The translations under genes and the position numbers were made by a program. Below are positions 16,940-26,556 of a DNA stretch of 64,000 nucleotides, one piece after another. The DNA is taken from positions 1 through 64,000 of the forward strand of contig CABUNJ010000003.1 in the NCBI GenBank assembly GCA_902492935.1, written 5' to 3'. Source of the DNA: an uncultured Collinsella sp. (GTDB taxonomy: Bacteria > Actinomycetota > Coriobacteriia > Coriobacteriales > Coriobacteriaceae). Within the stretch, counting starts at the first letter, position 1. Each line of letters begins with the position of its first letter. The notes below the pieces were generated by a model. That model made no database searches and was not told the origin of the DNA. It saw only the letters and a program-made list of their open reading frames with translations.

Positions 16940-18028
16940 ATGGCACATCGCTCCGTTATTCCGTTTGGCCCGCAGCACCCGGTGCTGCCCGAGCCGCTTC
17001 ATCTGGACCTGGTAATCGAGGACGACCGCGTCATCGAGGCAATTCCGCAGATCGGCTTTGTGCACCGCGGGCTCGAGAAGCTCACCGAAAAGCGTGACAT
17101 GCACCAGTTTGGCTACATCGCCGAGCGCATCTGCGGCATTTGCGCCGTGGGCCACAGCTGCGGCTATGCCAGCGCCTGCGAGCGCATGCTCGACATCGAG
17201 GTGCCCGGCCGCGTGCAGTATATCCGCACCATTTTGCACGAGCTTTCGCGCATCCACTCGCATCTGCTGTGGCTGGGCCTGCTCGCCGACGCCTTTGGTT
17301 TTGAGGCGCTGTTCTATCGGTCGTGGACCCTGCGCGAGCAGATACTCAAGATTTTTGAGAGCACTTGCGGCGGGCGCGTGATTCTGTCGATTAACGAGAT
17401 CGGCGGCCTTAAGCACGATATCGAGGACTCCGAGCTGGTGGGCATTGTCCAGACGCTCGATGCCATGCGTCCTGACTACGAGGCCCTGGTGCATACGTTT
17501 TTGGACGACAACAGCTGCGGCGAGCGCCTGCATGGCGTGGGCGTGATTAGCAAGAAGGACGCGCTGGAGCTTTCGATGGTCGGTCCGTTTGGGCGCGCAT
17601 CGGGCGTGGATTACGACGTGCGCATGTTTGACGACGGTGCCTATGCGGATCTGGCTGCGTTTGAGCCCATCGTTGCTACCGATGGCGATTGCTATGCCCG
17701 CTGCCAGGTACGTTGCGCCGAGGTCACGCAGGCCATGGACATCATTAAGGAGCTTGTGGGCAAGATTCCGCACGACGGGATTGGCGGGCGCACCAAGCTT
17801 ACGCCGGCCGACGGCGCGCGCGGCGAGGTTGTGATTGAGCAGCCGCGCGGCGAGGCGTATTACTATGTGCGCGGCAACGGAACCAAGAACCTGGACCGTT
17901 TTCGCGTGCGCACGCCGACGTCGCAGAACTTGGCGGGTCTGACGCATGCGCTGCAGGGCGTACTCCTTGCCAACGTTCCCATGATTATCCTGACCATCGA
18001 CCCCTGCATTAGCTGCACGGAAAGGTAG
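16940..18028 (+). CDS. echE: Ech NiFe-hydrogenase large subunit (NuoD-like, EchE)
   Basis: A 362-residue catalytic subunit. The four NiFe-ligand cysteines are intact: C65 and C68 in RICGICAVGHS, and C356 and C359 in DPCISCTER. This separates it from complex I NuoD, which lacks them, so it should be a true hydrogenase. The protein ends three residues after the last cysteine, so there is no C-terminal peptide for a maturation protease to remove. No hyp genes are in this window. Upstream, GGAGG in the preceding gene serves as ribosome site. Confidence 0.93.
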   Translation: MAHRSVIPFGPQHPVLPEPLHLDLVIEDDRVIEAIPQIGFVHRGLEKLTEKRDMHQFGYIAERICGICAVGHSCGYASACERMLDIEVPGRVQYIRTILHELSRIHSHLLWLGLLADAFGFEALFYRSWTLREQILKIFESTCGGRVILSINEIGGLKHDIEDSELVGIVQTLDAMRPDYEALVHTFLDDNSCGERLHGVGVISKKDALELSMVGPFGRASGVDYDVRMFDDGAYADLAAFEPIVATDGDCYARCQVRCAEVTQAMDIIKELVGKIPHDGIGGRTKLTPADGARGEVVIEQPRGEAYYYVRGNGTKNLDRFRVRTPTSQNLAGLTHALQGVLLANVPMIILTIDPCISCTER

Positions 18029-18035
18029 GCGCGGC

Positions 18036-18377
18036 ATGAGTTTGCTGACATTTGCCAAGACGGCCTTGGGCTCTATGGTCAAGCAGCCGGTCACGGTGTG
18101 CTATCCGCAGGAGAAGCTCGCGGCGCCCGAGCGCTTGCGCGGGCATATCGTCAACGACATGGACGTGTGCATTTGCTGCGGCATGTGTGCGCGTCGCTGT
18201 CCGGCGGGCGCGCTCGCGGTCGATCGCAAGGGTGGAACGTGGTCGATCGACCCGTATGCCTGCGTGGTGTGCGGTGAGTGCATCGAGAGCTGCCCCAAGC
18301 ACTGCCTGACTATGGACACCGCTCGTACTCCAGTTGCGGCGAACAAGACTCCCACGGTAGAAACCAAGCCGGAGTAA
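18036..18377 (+). CDS. echF: Ech hydrogenase ferredoxin-like subunit (NuoI-like, EchF)
   Basis: A 113-residue iron-sulfur subunit with two complete 4Fe-4S motifs: CICCGMCARRCPAGAL and CVVCGECIESCPKHCL. It passes electrons from ferredoxin to the small subunit. Its start follows the large subunit by 7 nt, and it is the last gene of the operon. With this gene the operon encodes all six Ech functions in five genes. No formate dehydrogenase or CO dehydrogenase is linked, which fits a ferredoxin-dependent enzyme. Confidence 0.9.
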   Translation: MSLLTFAKTALGSMVKQPVTVCYPQEKLAAPERLRGHIVNDMDVCICCGMCARRCPAGALAVDRKGGTWSIDPYACVVCGECIESCPKHCLTMDTARTPVAANKTPTVETKPE

Positions 18378-18398
18378 CGCGGGGCTAGAGCTGGAATA

Positions 18399-18432
18399 GG
18401 GGCCGGTGGGGCAAAAATACCCCACCGGCCCC
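18399..18432 (+). terminator. Strong hairpin after the hydrogenase operon
   Basis: A perfect 13-bp G-C rich stem (GGGGCCGGTGGGG at 18399-18411, partner 18420-18432) with an 8-nt loop and no T-run. It looks like a U-tail-less terminator of the sort seen in actinobacteria. Confidence 0.7.
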
Positions 18433-18463
18433 GCGCTTGAACGCGCGGTTGTGCCGTCGCGAA

Positions 18464-18617
18464 CAAAACTATGCCGGATTACGGGGCTAGATAGCGAGCC
18501 TCCGACCATACAGAAAATCCCAAAAACAAAACCGCAGGTAGATCGCTTGCCGTTTTTCAAAAATAGGGGGTATGGATGAGGGTCCCGACTTCAGTCCCGT
18601 AATCCGACATAGTTTTG
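18464..18617. repeat. Composite palindromic repeat, arm type A, copy 2
   Basis: Arms 18464-18488 and 18593-18617 (25 bp, two mismatches) include CTATGCCGGATTACGGGGCT. The inner arms CCGACCATAC and GTATGGATGAGGG and the core ACCGCAGGTAGA match the other copies. An inverted edge motif follows at 18647-18680. Confidence 0.85.
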
Positions 18618-18646
18618 AAATGACACCATATTCGTGGCATCTCCTA

Positions 18647-18680
18647 ATCCCTCGGGGACGGAGGAAAACAGATCATTTTG
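18647..18680 (-). repeat. Shared edge motif, copy 3
   Basis: Inverted relative to copies 1 and 2. On the plus strand it reads ATCCCTCGGGGACGGAGG then AAAACAGATCATTTT. Confidence 0.7.
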
Positions 18681-18724
18681 GTCTGTCGGCTCCGAGTCGC
18701 ACCTATTTTCCTGCGAAAACGCCG

Positions 18725-18804
18725 TGTCTCAACTTCGGTGAGACATTTGTCTCACGCCCAAAATAGAATCTGGAACGTGTGTCACCTGCCCAAATTGTGT
18801 CTCA
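18725..18804 (+). promoter_or_regulatory. Promoter with repeated TGTCTCA operator sites, adhesin gene
   Basis: TGTCTCA occurs at 18725-18731, 18748-18754 and 18798-18804, and inverted (TGAGACA) at 18739-18745. A possible promoter, GAGACA (18740-18745) and TAGAAT (18764-18769) with 18-bp spacing, overlaps the inverted copy. The layout suggests a repressor controlling the giant adhesin. Confidence 0.45.
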
Positions 18805-18856
18805 TTTCGTAACTTTAGGCTGATGCAAGGTCTGAGCCTGCGAGAAGGGAGACGCG

Positions 18857-21800
18857 ATGAGTAAGTACACGAGGGGTCTCTTGGCGGTGATACTTGCCGT
18901 AGTGCTGGTGTTGCCGGCTGCAGCATTTGGCATGCTGCCCGAGGCCAACGCCAGGTCCAGCACCGGAATGGACGGACCGATAATGACCGGAAAGGTCGTC
19001 GACCCCGATACCAGCGGACGCTGGGAAATCTGGGCAGCCGGCCACGGCGGTAATAAAGTAACAACCCAAAATGTCGGTCGAATCTGGACCGACAAGACGG
19101 TCAAGGCAACCGGGGAAAACGAAGAGTCGGACTTTTTGACCACGCTTTCGGCGATGTCCTCAACGTCTAATTCGACCGTGACGGTCACCACGCCACTCGA
19201 CATCGTGATGGTGTTGGATGCCTCCGGCTCGATGGATGATCCTATGGGTGGCGGAGATCGCACCAAGCGTATCGATGCACTGAAGGGCGCTGCGAACAGC
19301 TTTATCGATACCATCGCCAAACAAAACGAGGCTATCGAGGGTGTTGATAGGCAGCATAGGGTTGCCATTGTTAAGTTTGCGGGCAAGAAGTCCAACGATA
19401 TCGGCAACAATATGTATCGCGACGGAGGGTACTCCTACAATTACACCCAGGTTATGAAAGAATTGACCTACTGTTCCGGCAGCAATGCGGATGATCTCAA
19501 GAAGAATACAATTAATCAAATTCAGCCTGCCGGCGCCACGCGCGCCGACTATGGCCTAGAGCTGGCCGAGAACATCACTACCACTTATGGCCGCAAAGAC
19601 GCCAAGAAGATTATTGTGTTCTTTACCGACGGTACGCCAACAAAGCAAAATAAATTCGATGCGGGTGTCGCCAACGCTGCCGTGACAGCTGCTAAGAATA
19701 TGAAGGACGGCAAGGCCACCGTTTATACTATCGGCATCTTTGATGGCGCGAACCCCAGTGCTGGTATCCAGGATTCGGGAAAAAGCCAAAAAGAGAACAA
19801 GTTCATGCAGGCTGTTTCAAGCAACTACCCCAATGCCACGGCATGGAACGCTCACGGCACACGCGCGGAAAACTCCGACTACTACAAGTCGGCGACCAAT
19901 GCAGAAGAACTCAAGAAGGTATTCGACGACATCTCACAGGCCATCACATCGGAGCCGCCTTATCCGACCGAAATCCATAAGGGATACGACGAGACCAAGT
20001 CCGGCTACATCACGTTTACCGATGAGCTAGGCGACTTCATGCAGGTTGATGGATTTACCGAAGTCGTCATCAACGGCACGTCGTTCACCAAGCCGAGCAA
20101 GACGGTCAACAAAGAAGCCAATACCGACACATACGAGTTCGCCGGCAAGGTAAAAGACCTGCTCATCACCGTGCAGCGTGCCGGCGATGACAATCCCCAG
20201 AAGGGCGATATCGTAACGGTTAATATTCCTGCGTCGCTGATTCCGCTGAGTCACTTTAAGACCGTAGACGGCAAGCTTTCGGTTAACAACGTTAAGCCCA
20301 TTCAGGTGAAGTATGCCTCGAGCGTGAAGAAGGACGCGCTTGACAACCTGTTTACGCCCGAGAAGGTAGCGGGGCTCAAGGACTACATCGAGCGTAATAC
20401 GACTGTCGTTGACGGCACCAAGACCGTGAATTTCTACGCGAACAAGTGGAACGGTGGTGCGTTGGGTGATACGGTTGCGACCTTTGAGCCGGCCGACACC
20501 AACCGCTACTACTACTTCCAGAAGCAGACTCCCATTTACACGGACAAGGGATGCACGCAGCCTGCAAAGAATTCGCTGGCAGATACCGGCACCTATTACT
20601 ACAAGGATGAGTTTGAGGAGCAGGGCGAGAACAACGAGGCCAAGCCCACCACTGCCGTCATCGAGTTCATCGGTGGCGACGCTGCCAAGTTTGACGGCGC
20701 TATAGTTGCCGACAAGGACGGAAACCTGTCGTTTAGCGTGGGAACCGCGCGCCTGGCCTTTATCGACGAGCTTCACACCACCAAGGAGAGCGTGGGCGAC
20801 AACAACACTGGTACTGCCACCGACGTTCTCAACCCCAAGTGGAACAACGTGTCTGCCAAGGCGGCTGCGACGCATGTCAATTCCTACTTGGGCAACAACG
20901 GCAAGATTAGCTTTGCGTACAACATGACGCCGGCAACGGTGGATACCAAGGTCAAGTTTGGCCTGACCAAGGTGCTCGAGGGCCGCGACTGGAAGGATGC
21001 TGACGCGTTTGAGTTTGGCCTGACGTCCGAGAACGGCACCCCGATGCCTGCGACTGCGACTGCGACCGTGCACCAGGCCGACCTGGACGCCCAGAGAAAG
21101 GCTGCCATCGACTTCGGCACGATCGAATACACCGAACCTGGCACGTACGTCTACAAGGTCAGTGAAAAGCACGCCGGGACCACGGTTGACGGCATTGCCT
21201 ACAGCAAGAACGTCGCGGAGATCACCGTGACGGTAACGCCCGACAAGAAGGGCGAGCTGAGCGCTGGCGTGAAGGTGACCTCGGGCGAGACCGAGTTCAA
21301 GAACGTTTACGCCACGAATCCTGTTGAGTCCAGCGTCACCGACCAGATTACCGTGACCAAGTCTCTGACCGGGCGTGACCTTACGGCCGACGAGTTCAGC
21401 TTTGAGCTGCTCGAAATCATTGACAAGGAAGTTAAGCCTGTCGAGACCGTTAAGAACGCCGCCAACGGCAAGGTGACGTTCAGTGCCATCAAGTACACCG
21501 AGATCGGCCAGCACACCTACAAGCTGCATGAGGTTGCAGGCAACGCCGGCGGTATCGCCTACGACGATACGGTCTACACCATCGTGACGACCATCAGCGA
21601 TAACGGCAAGGGCCAGCTGGTGGCTACGCATAAGCTGCAGGGCGCCGAGGACGTTAAGAAGATTGAGTTTAAGAACTCCTACAACGTGACCCCCAAGAGC
21701 TCCAGCGTCACCGATAAGATCACCGCGACCAAGGTTCTGGCCGGCCGCGACCTCAAGGCCAGCGAGTTCTCCTTCGAGCTCGTCGAGGGCGACAAGGTTG

Positions 21801-24800
21801 TCGCTACCGGCAAGAACGCCGCTGGCGGCAAGATCACGATGAGCGAGATCACCTACAACGAGCCCGGCAAGCACACCTACACGCTGCGCGAGGTTAAGGG
21901 CGGAACCACCAGCAAGGGCATCGCCTACAGCGATGCCAAGTTCACCATCGAGACCACCATCACGGACAACGGCGACGGTACGCTCAAGGCCGAGCACGTC
22001 CTGAAGGATGCCAAGACCGCTGAGTTCAAGAATTCCTACAATCTGACCCCCACTGAGTCCAGCGTCACCGACCAGGTCAAGGCGACCAAGTCCCTGACCG
22101 GGCGCGCGCTTGCGGCCGGTGAGTTCTCCTTCGAGCTCGTCGAGGGCAACAGTGTCGTCGCCACCGGCACCAACGACGCCAACGGCAACATCACGATGAG
22201 CGCCGTGAAGTACGCCGAGGCCGGCAAGCATACCTACACGCTGCGCGAGGCCAAGGGTGGAACCACCAGCAAGGGCGTCTCCTATGACGCCAAGGCCTAC
22301 ACCGTCGTGACCACCGTTACCGACAAGGGCGACGGCACGCTCGCGGTCAAGCATGAGCTGAGGGACGTCAAGAGCGCTGAGTTCAAGAATTCCTACACCG
22401 TGACGTCCGAGGACTCCAGCGTCACCGACCAGGTCAAGGCGACCAAGTCCCTGACCGGCCGTGACCTCAAGGCCGGCGAGTTCCGCTTTGAGCTCGTTGA
22501 GGGCAACAACGTAGTCGCCACCGGCACCAACAATGCCGACGGCCAGATCGTGATGGATCCCGTCACCTACACCGCGGCTGGCGAGCACACCTACATGCTG
22601 CGTGAGACCAAGGCCGGCACCACCGAAAACGGCATTACTTACAGCACCGCTGAGTACACTATTGTGACCATCGTCAAGGATAATAACGATGGCACCCTCA
22701 GCGTGGAGCACAAACTGCAGAACGCTAAGAAGGCGACCTTTGAGAACGCCTATAACGTGACGCCCAAGGATTCCAGCGTTACCGACAAGATCAAGGCGAC
22801 CAAGGTCCTGACCGGGCGCGATCTCAAGGAAGGCGAGTTCTCCTTCGAGCTCGTCGAGGGCGAGGACGCCAAGGTCGTCGCCACCGGCACTAACGCCGCC
22901 GACGGCAAGATCACGATGAGCGAGATCACCTACAACGAGCCCGGCAAGCACACCTACACGCTGCGCGAGGTCCCGGGCGACGCCGGCAACGGCATCACCT
23001 ACGACGGTAAGACCTACACCATCGAGACGACCGTCACCGACAACGGCAAGGGCGAGCTCGTGGTAAAGCATGAGCTGAATGGGGCCGACGAGGCGAAGTT
23101 CAGCAACAGCTACAAGCCGAATCCTGGCGAGTTCAGCGTCACCGACGAGATCAAGGCGAACAAGGTCCTGACCGGACGCGACCTCAAGGAAGGCGAGTTC
23201 TCCTTTGAGCTCGTCGAGGGCGACAAGGTCGTCGCCACCGGCACCAACGCTGCCGACGGCAAGATCACGATGAGTGCCGTGAAGTACACCAAGCCCGGTA
23301 AGCATACCTACACGCTGCGCGAGGCCAACGGCGGAACCACCAGCAAGGGCATCACCTACAGTGACGCCGAGTACACCATCGAGACCACCATCACGGACAA
23401 CGGCGACGGCACCCTCAAGGCCGAGCATGTCCTGAAGGACGCCAAGACCGCAACCTTCAAGAACACCTACAGCGTGACCCCGACCGATGCAGACCTCGAC
23501 TTTGACCTGAGCAAGGCCATCGACGGTCGCGAGTGGACGGATGGGGACGAGTTCAGTTTTACCATCACCGCTCCCGAGGGCGCCCCGCTGCCCGATCCCG
23601 CAACCGTAACCGTGAGCAAGAAGGACGCGAAGGACGACATCGCCGCCATCAAGTTCGGCAAGATCCACTACACGGCTGCCGGAACCTACAAGTACGAGAT
23701 CCGCGAGAACGCGGGTAACGCGGCCGGCATGGCGTATGACGGGCATGTCGCGACCGCCGAAGTGACCGTGACTGAGGACGGCGAGGGCAAGCTGACCGCC
23801 AATGTCACCAAGAAGGAAAACGGACGCTTCACCAACACGTACCGCACTGAGCTTAACTACACCGCGGCCGGCGGCCTCAAGCTCAGCAAGAGCCTCTCCG
23901 GACGTCCTATGACCGAGGGTCAGTTCACGTTTACCGTGACGCCTGCCGACGAGGCCTCGGCCAACGCGCTTGGCCTGCTGCCCGGAGCCAACAACTTCAA
24001 GTCCCCTGCGACGGCAGAGGCAACGGTCGGCCTGATCGACATCCTGGCTGGCCATGAGGTCAAGTTTACGCAGGCTGACGCCGGCAAGACCTTCACGTAC
24101 ACCGTGGCCGAAAAGAACGACGGCCAGCCCGGTTACACCTACGATGACGCCGTACGCACGGTGACGATCGCCATCGCCGACGACACCGCCGGTACGCTCA
24201 CTGCTACGACGACCGTTTCCGGCGGTCCCGAGGGCACGCATGAGACGGTCCACAAGAGTGGCGAGAACAAGGTCGAGAAGGCCCTGGTGCCGTTCCACAA
24301 CAGTTACAGCGCTACGACCAACACGCCTGGTGGCACCGCTGCTCAGGTCGTTGCCACCAAGACTCTGACCGGTCGCCCGATGGCCGACGGCGAGTTCTGG
24401 TTCGGCATCGCCTATCAGGGTGAGCTTGTGGCATACGAAAACCTCAAGCCCAATATCGGCGGGCACGTGAGCTTTGATACGCTGCACTACGACACCAAGA
24501 TGCTTGCTAATCTTGAGGCTGCTGGGCTTGCTTATCGTACCGATAAGGACGGCAAGCTTGCCTGGACCATTAACTACACGGCCTACGAAGATTTATTCGG
24601 GCTGCCGAATGGCGTTTCCGCTACAACGTGGAGCTTTGGCTTTAAGGTTATCGTCGTCGATAACGGTGACGGTACCCTGACGGCGACGGTCGACTACGGC
24701 GGCGTCGAGCCCTTGTTCGAGAACGTCTACGGCGCCGACGCCGTGGATGCCGCGCTCACCGGCACTAAGAAGCTCCAGGTTGCCGAGGGCCTGACCCCGG

Positions 24801-26167
24801 CCGACATCACGGGTAAGTTCACCTTTACCGTGACCGCCGACGAGGCAGGTGCCCCGATGCCCGAGCGCACGACCGTAACCAACGACGCAGCCGGTAACGT
24901 GGACTTTGGCAAGATCCACTTTACGCTCGAGGACCTCAACCGCGCTCTGGGCGTGATGGACGATGCGACCGATAAGGCCGAGGCAGACGAAGCTGACGAC
25001 GTCGACGCTGACGAGGCAGAGGCCGACGCCGACGCTGATGTCAACGCTGGCGAGCCCGGCGACGAGTCCGAGCCCGCAGCCCCCACCGCCCCGCGCTCGC
25101 ACACCTTTACCTACACGGTGACCGAGTCCGGCAGCGCCCCTGGCGTGACTAACGACGCCAACGCCATGCGCAAGGTTTCCTACACCGTGACTGACGACGG
25201 TACCGGACATCTGCGTGTCGTGCGCGAGGGCGACGACGGTGCTGCCTTCACGTTCACCAACACCTACAGCGTGACGCCTACCGATTCGTCCGTGACCGAT
25301 CAGGTCAAGACGGTCAAGCGTCTGACCGGACGCGACCTTGCAGTCGGCGAGTTCACGTTTGAGCTGCTCGAGGACGGCGTGGTTGTCGCCAGCGGTACCA
25401 ACGACGCCGACGGCACTGTGACGCTGAGCCCGATCCGCTACGAGGCGCCCGGTACGCACACGTACACGCTGCGCGAGGCTTGCCCCAACGCGCTCGGCCT
25501 GTACAAGGGCGTCACCTATGACGGCACGGCCTACACCGTCGTGACCACCGTTTCCGACAACGGCGACGGCACACTGACCGCGACGCACAAGCTCGAGGGA
25601 ACCACCGAGTCGGCTGGCTTTACCAACAAGTATCACGCCATGCCTACGCAGGTTTCCATCGGCGCTATCAAGGTGCTCGAGGGACGCGAGCTCAAGAAGG
25701 ACGAGTTTAGCTTTAAACTCGTTGGCGAGGACTTCGAGTCCACCGTCACCAACGATGCCGACGGCAAGATCAACTTCGACAAGTTCGAGTACGACGAGCC
25801 CGGTACGTACGTCTACACCATCAGCGAGGTCAAGGGCGACGAGGTCGGTATGACCTACGACAAGTCCGTCTTTACCGTGACCGTCAACGTGGTCGATGAC
25901 GGCGAGGGCAACCTCAAGGCGAACGTCGCCTTTACCAAGGGCGACAGGAGCGTCGAGGGTATCGTGTTCAACAACACGTACAAAAAGCCCGAGACGCCCG
26001 TGCCGACGCCCGATCCCGGCACGCCCAAGACCGTGACGAACATCGTCAAGACGGTCAAGGGTTTCCTGCCCACCACGGGCGACCAGCAGGCCGCTGCTCT
26101 GCTTATGGCATTTGTCATCGCCATGGCCGGCGTCGGAGCCCTGGTCTGGGGTATCCGTAAGCGCTAG
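18857..26167 (+). CDS. Giant LPXTG cell-wall adhesin with VWA domain and 13 isopeptide-type pilin repeats
   Basis: A 2436-residue surface protein. It has a signal peptide (residues 1 to about 32, ending PEANA) and a von Willebrand A domain from about 114 with an intact MIDAS (D121, S123, S125, a later GATRA Thr and FTDGT). Thirteen Spy0128/FctA-like modules of about 105-145 residues follow, from about 690 to 2380. Each opens with a KxLxGR lysine, has TYxLRE near the middle and closes with FKNSY, the residues expected to form internal Lys-Asn isopeptide bonds. Module 11 carries a long Asp/Glu/Ala insert. A Pro-rich stalk, LPTTG (about 2404), a membrane helix and RKR complete a sortase signal. 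Several modules are near-identical in DNA. No sortase gene is adjacent. Confidence 0.92.
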   Translation: MSKYTRGLLAVILAVVLVLPAAAFGMLPEANARSSTGMDGPIMTGKVVDPDTSGRWEIWAAGHGGNKVTTQNVGRIWTDKTVKATGENEESDFLTTLSAMSSTSNSTVTVTTPLDIVMVLDASGSMDDPMGGGDRTKRIDALKGAANSFIDTIAKQNEAIEGVDRQHRVAIVKFAGKKSNDIGNNMYRDGGYSYNYTQVMKELTYCSGSNADDLKKNTINQIQPAGATRADYGLELAENITTTYGRKDAKKIIVFFTDGTPTKQNKFDAGVANAAVTAAKNMKDGKATVYTIGIFDGANPSAGIQDSGKSQKENKFMQAVSSNYPNATAWNAHGTRAENSDYYKSATNAEELKKVFDDISQAITSEPPYPTEIHKGYDETKSGYITFTDELGDFMQVDGFTEVVINGTSFTKPSKTVNKEANTDTYEFAGKVKDLLITVQRAGDDNPQKGDIVTVNIPASLIPLSHFKTVDGKLSVNNVKPIQVKYASSVKKDALDNLFTPEKVAGLKDYIERNTTVVDGTKTVNFYANKWNGGALGDTVATFEPADTNRYYYFQKQTPIYTDKGCTQPAKNSLADTGTYYYKDEFEEQGENNEAKPTTAVIEFIGGDAAKFDGAIVADKDGNLSFSVGTARLAFIDELHTTKESVGDNNTGTATDVLNPKWNNVSAKAAATHVNSYLGNNGKISFAYNMTPATVDTKVKFGLTKVLEGRDWKDADAFEFGLTSENGTPMPATATATVHQADLDAQRKAAIDFGTIEYTEPGTYVYKVSEKHAGTTVDGIAYSKNVAEITVTVTPDKKGELSAGVKVTSGETEFKNVYATNPVESSVTDQITVTKSLTGRDLTADEFSFELLEIIDKEVKPVETVKNAANGKVTFSAIKYTEIGQHTYKLHEVAGNAGGIAYDDTVYTIVTTISDNGKGQLVATHKLQGAEDVKKIEFKNSYNVTPKSSSVTDKITATKVLAGRDLKASEFSFELVEGDKVVATGKNAAGGKITMSEITYNEPGKHTYTLREVKGGTTSKGIAYSDAKFTIETTITDNGDGTLKAEHVLKDAKTAEFKNSYNLTPTESSVTDQVKATKSLTGRALAAGEFSFELVEGNSVVATGTNDANGNITMSAVKYAEAGKHTYTLREAKGGTTSKGVSYDAKAYTVVTTVTDKGDGTLAVKHELRDVKSAEFKNSYTVTSEDSSVTDQVKATKSLTGRDLKAGEFRFELVEGNNVVATGTNNADGQIVMDPVTYTAAGEHTYMLRETKAGTTENGITYSTAEYTIVTIVKDNNDGTLSVEHKLQNAKKATFENAYNVTPKDSSVTDKIKATKVLTGRDLKEGEFSFELVEGEDAKVVATGTNAADGKITMSEITYNEPGKHTYTLREVPGDAGNGITYDGKTYTIETTVTDNGKGELVVKHELNGADEAKFSNSYKPNPGEFSVTDEIKANKVLTGRDLKEGEFSFELVEGDKVVATGTNAADGKITMSAVKYTKPGKHTYTLREANGGTTSKGITYSDAEYTIETTITDNGDGTLKAEHVLKDAKTATFKNTYSVTPTDADLDFDLSKAIDGREWTDGDEFSFTITAPEGAPLPDPATVTVSKKDAKDDIAAIKFGKIHYTAAGTYKYEIRENAGNAAGMAYDGHVATAEVTVTEDGEGKLTANVTKKENGRFTNTYRTELNYTAAGGLKLSKSLSGRPMTEGQFTFTVTPADEASANALGLLPGANNFKSPATAEATVGLIDILAGHEVKFTQADAGKTFTYTVAEKNDGQPGYTYDDAVRTVTIAIADDTAGTLTATTTVSGGPEGTHETVHKSGENKVEKALVPFHNSYSATTNTPGGTAAQVVATKTLTGRPMADGEFWFGIAYQGELVAYENLKPNIGGHVSFDTLHYDTKMLANLEAAGLAYRTDKDGKLAWTINYTAYEDLFGLPNGVSATTWSFGFKVIVVDNGDGTLTATVDYGGVEPLFENVYGADAVDAALTGTKKLQVAEGLTPADITGKFTFTVTADEAGAPMPERTTVTNDAAGNVDFGKIHFTLEDLNRALGVMDDATDKAEADEADDVDADEAEADADADVNAGEPGDESEPAAPTAPRSHTFTYTVTESGSAPGVTNDANAMRKVSYTVTDDGTGHLRVVREGDDGAAFTFTNTYSVTPTDSSVTDQVKTVKRLTGRDLAVGEFTFELLEDGVVVASGTNDADGTVTLSPIRYEAPGTHTYTLREACPNALGLYKGVTYDGTAYTVVTTVSDNGDGTLTATHKLEGTTESAGFTNKYHAMPTQVSIGAIKVLEGRELKKDEFSFKLVGEDFESTVTNDADGKINFDKFEYDEPGTYVYTISEVKGDEVGMTYDKSVFTVTVNVVDDGEGNLKANVAFTKGDRSVEGIVFNNTYKKPETPVPTPDPGTPKTVTNIVKTVKGFLPTTGDQQAAALLMAFVIAMAGVGALVWGIRKR

Positions 26168-26180
26168 GCACGTCGACAGC

Positions 26181-26204
26181 GCCCGGGGCCAAAAGGCCCC
26201 GGGC
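26181..26204 (+). terminator. Hairpin after the adhesin gene
   Basis: A perfect 10-bp stem (GCCCGGGGCC, loop AAAA, GGCCCCGGGC) 13 bp past the stop codon, without a T-run. Confidence 0.65.
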
Positions 26205-26242
26205 GGCCGGTAGGGCTAAATCTCGACCTACTCCTACCCCCA

Positions 26243-26284
26243 GCCGCCGCGGAGGCGTCTCCCTCCTCCGTGGCGGCGCTTTTG
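26243..26284 (+). terminator. Second hairpin after the adhesin gene
   Basis: A 13-bp stem with one G-U pair (26243-26255 with 26265-26277) followed by GCTTTT. Confidence 0.65.
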
Positions 26285-26303
26285 TGCGTTGGGGAGGAGG
26301 GCG

Positions 26304-26465
26304 CGCCACGAAACCGGCCTATCTACTACGTTTAGCCCCTTACCCCCAACCATGCCAAAAAACGCGAAAACAAAACCGCAGGTAGAACGCCTGCGGTTTT
26401 GTTCAAAACGAAGGTATGGTCAGGGGTATCGAGTCAAACGTAGTAGATGGGCCGATTTCGTGGCG
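26304..26465. repeat. Composite palindromic repeat, arm type B, copy 2
   Basis: Arms 26304-26334 and 26435-26465 (31 bp, three mismatches) include CATCTACTACGTTT on the inverted strand. The inner arms are CCCCCAACCAT and GGTATGGTCAGGGG. The core hairpin is ACCGCAGGTAGAACGCCTGC then GGTTTTG. Confidence 0.85.
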
Positions 26466-26479
26466 AGCGGTTCCGGCTG

Positions 26480-26512
26480 ATCCCTTGGGGACGGAGGAAA
26501 ACGGATCATTTT
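26480..26512 (-). repeat. Shared edge motif, copy 4
   Basis: On the plus strand ATCCCTTGGGGACGGAGG then AAAACGGATCATTTT. It lies between the type B and type A palindromes. Confidence 0.7.
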
Positions 26513-26556
26513 GGTCCCGCGAGGCTGGCGGAGACACTCGTGCAGGGCCGCCCGAA

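Noticed and set aside
12721..18377. Respiratory complex I (Nuo)
   Set aside because: The large subunit keeps all four NiFe cysteine ligands and only six of the Nuo functions are present, so it is an Ech-type hydrogenase.
20027..24487. A 1486-codon open frame on the minus strand inside the adhesin gene
   Set aside because: It is a shadow of the GC-rich repeated codons on the plus strand. It has no ribosome site and no recognisable domain.
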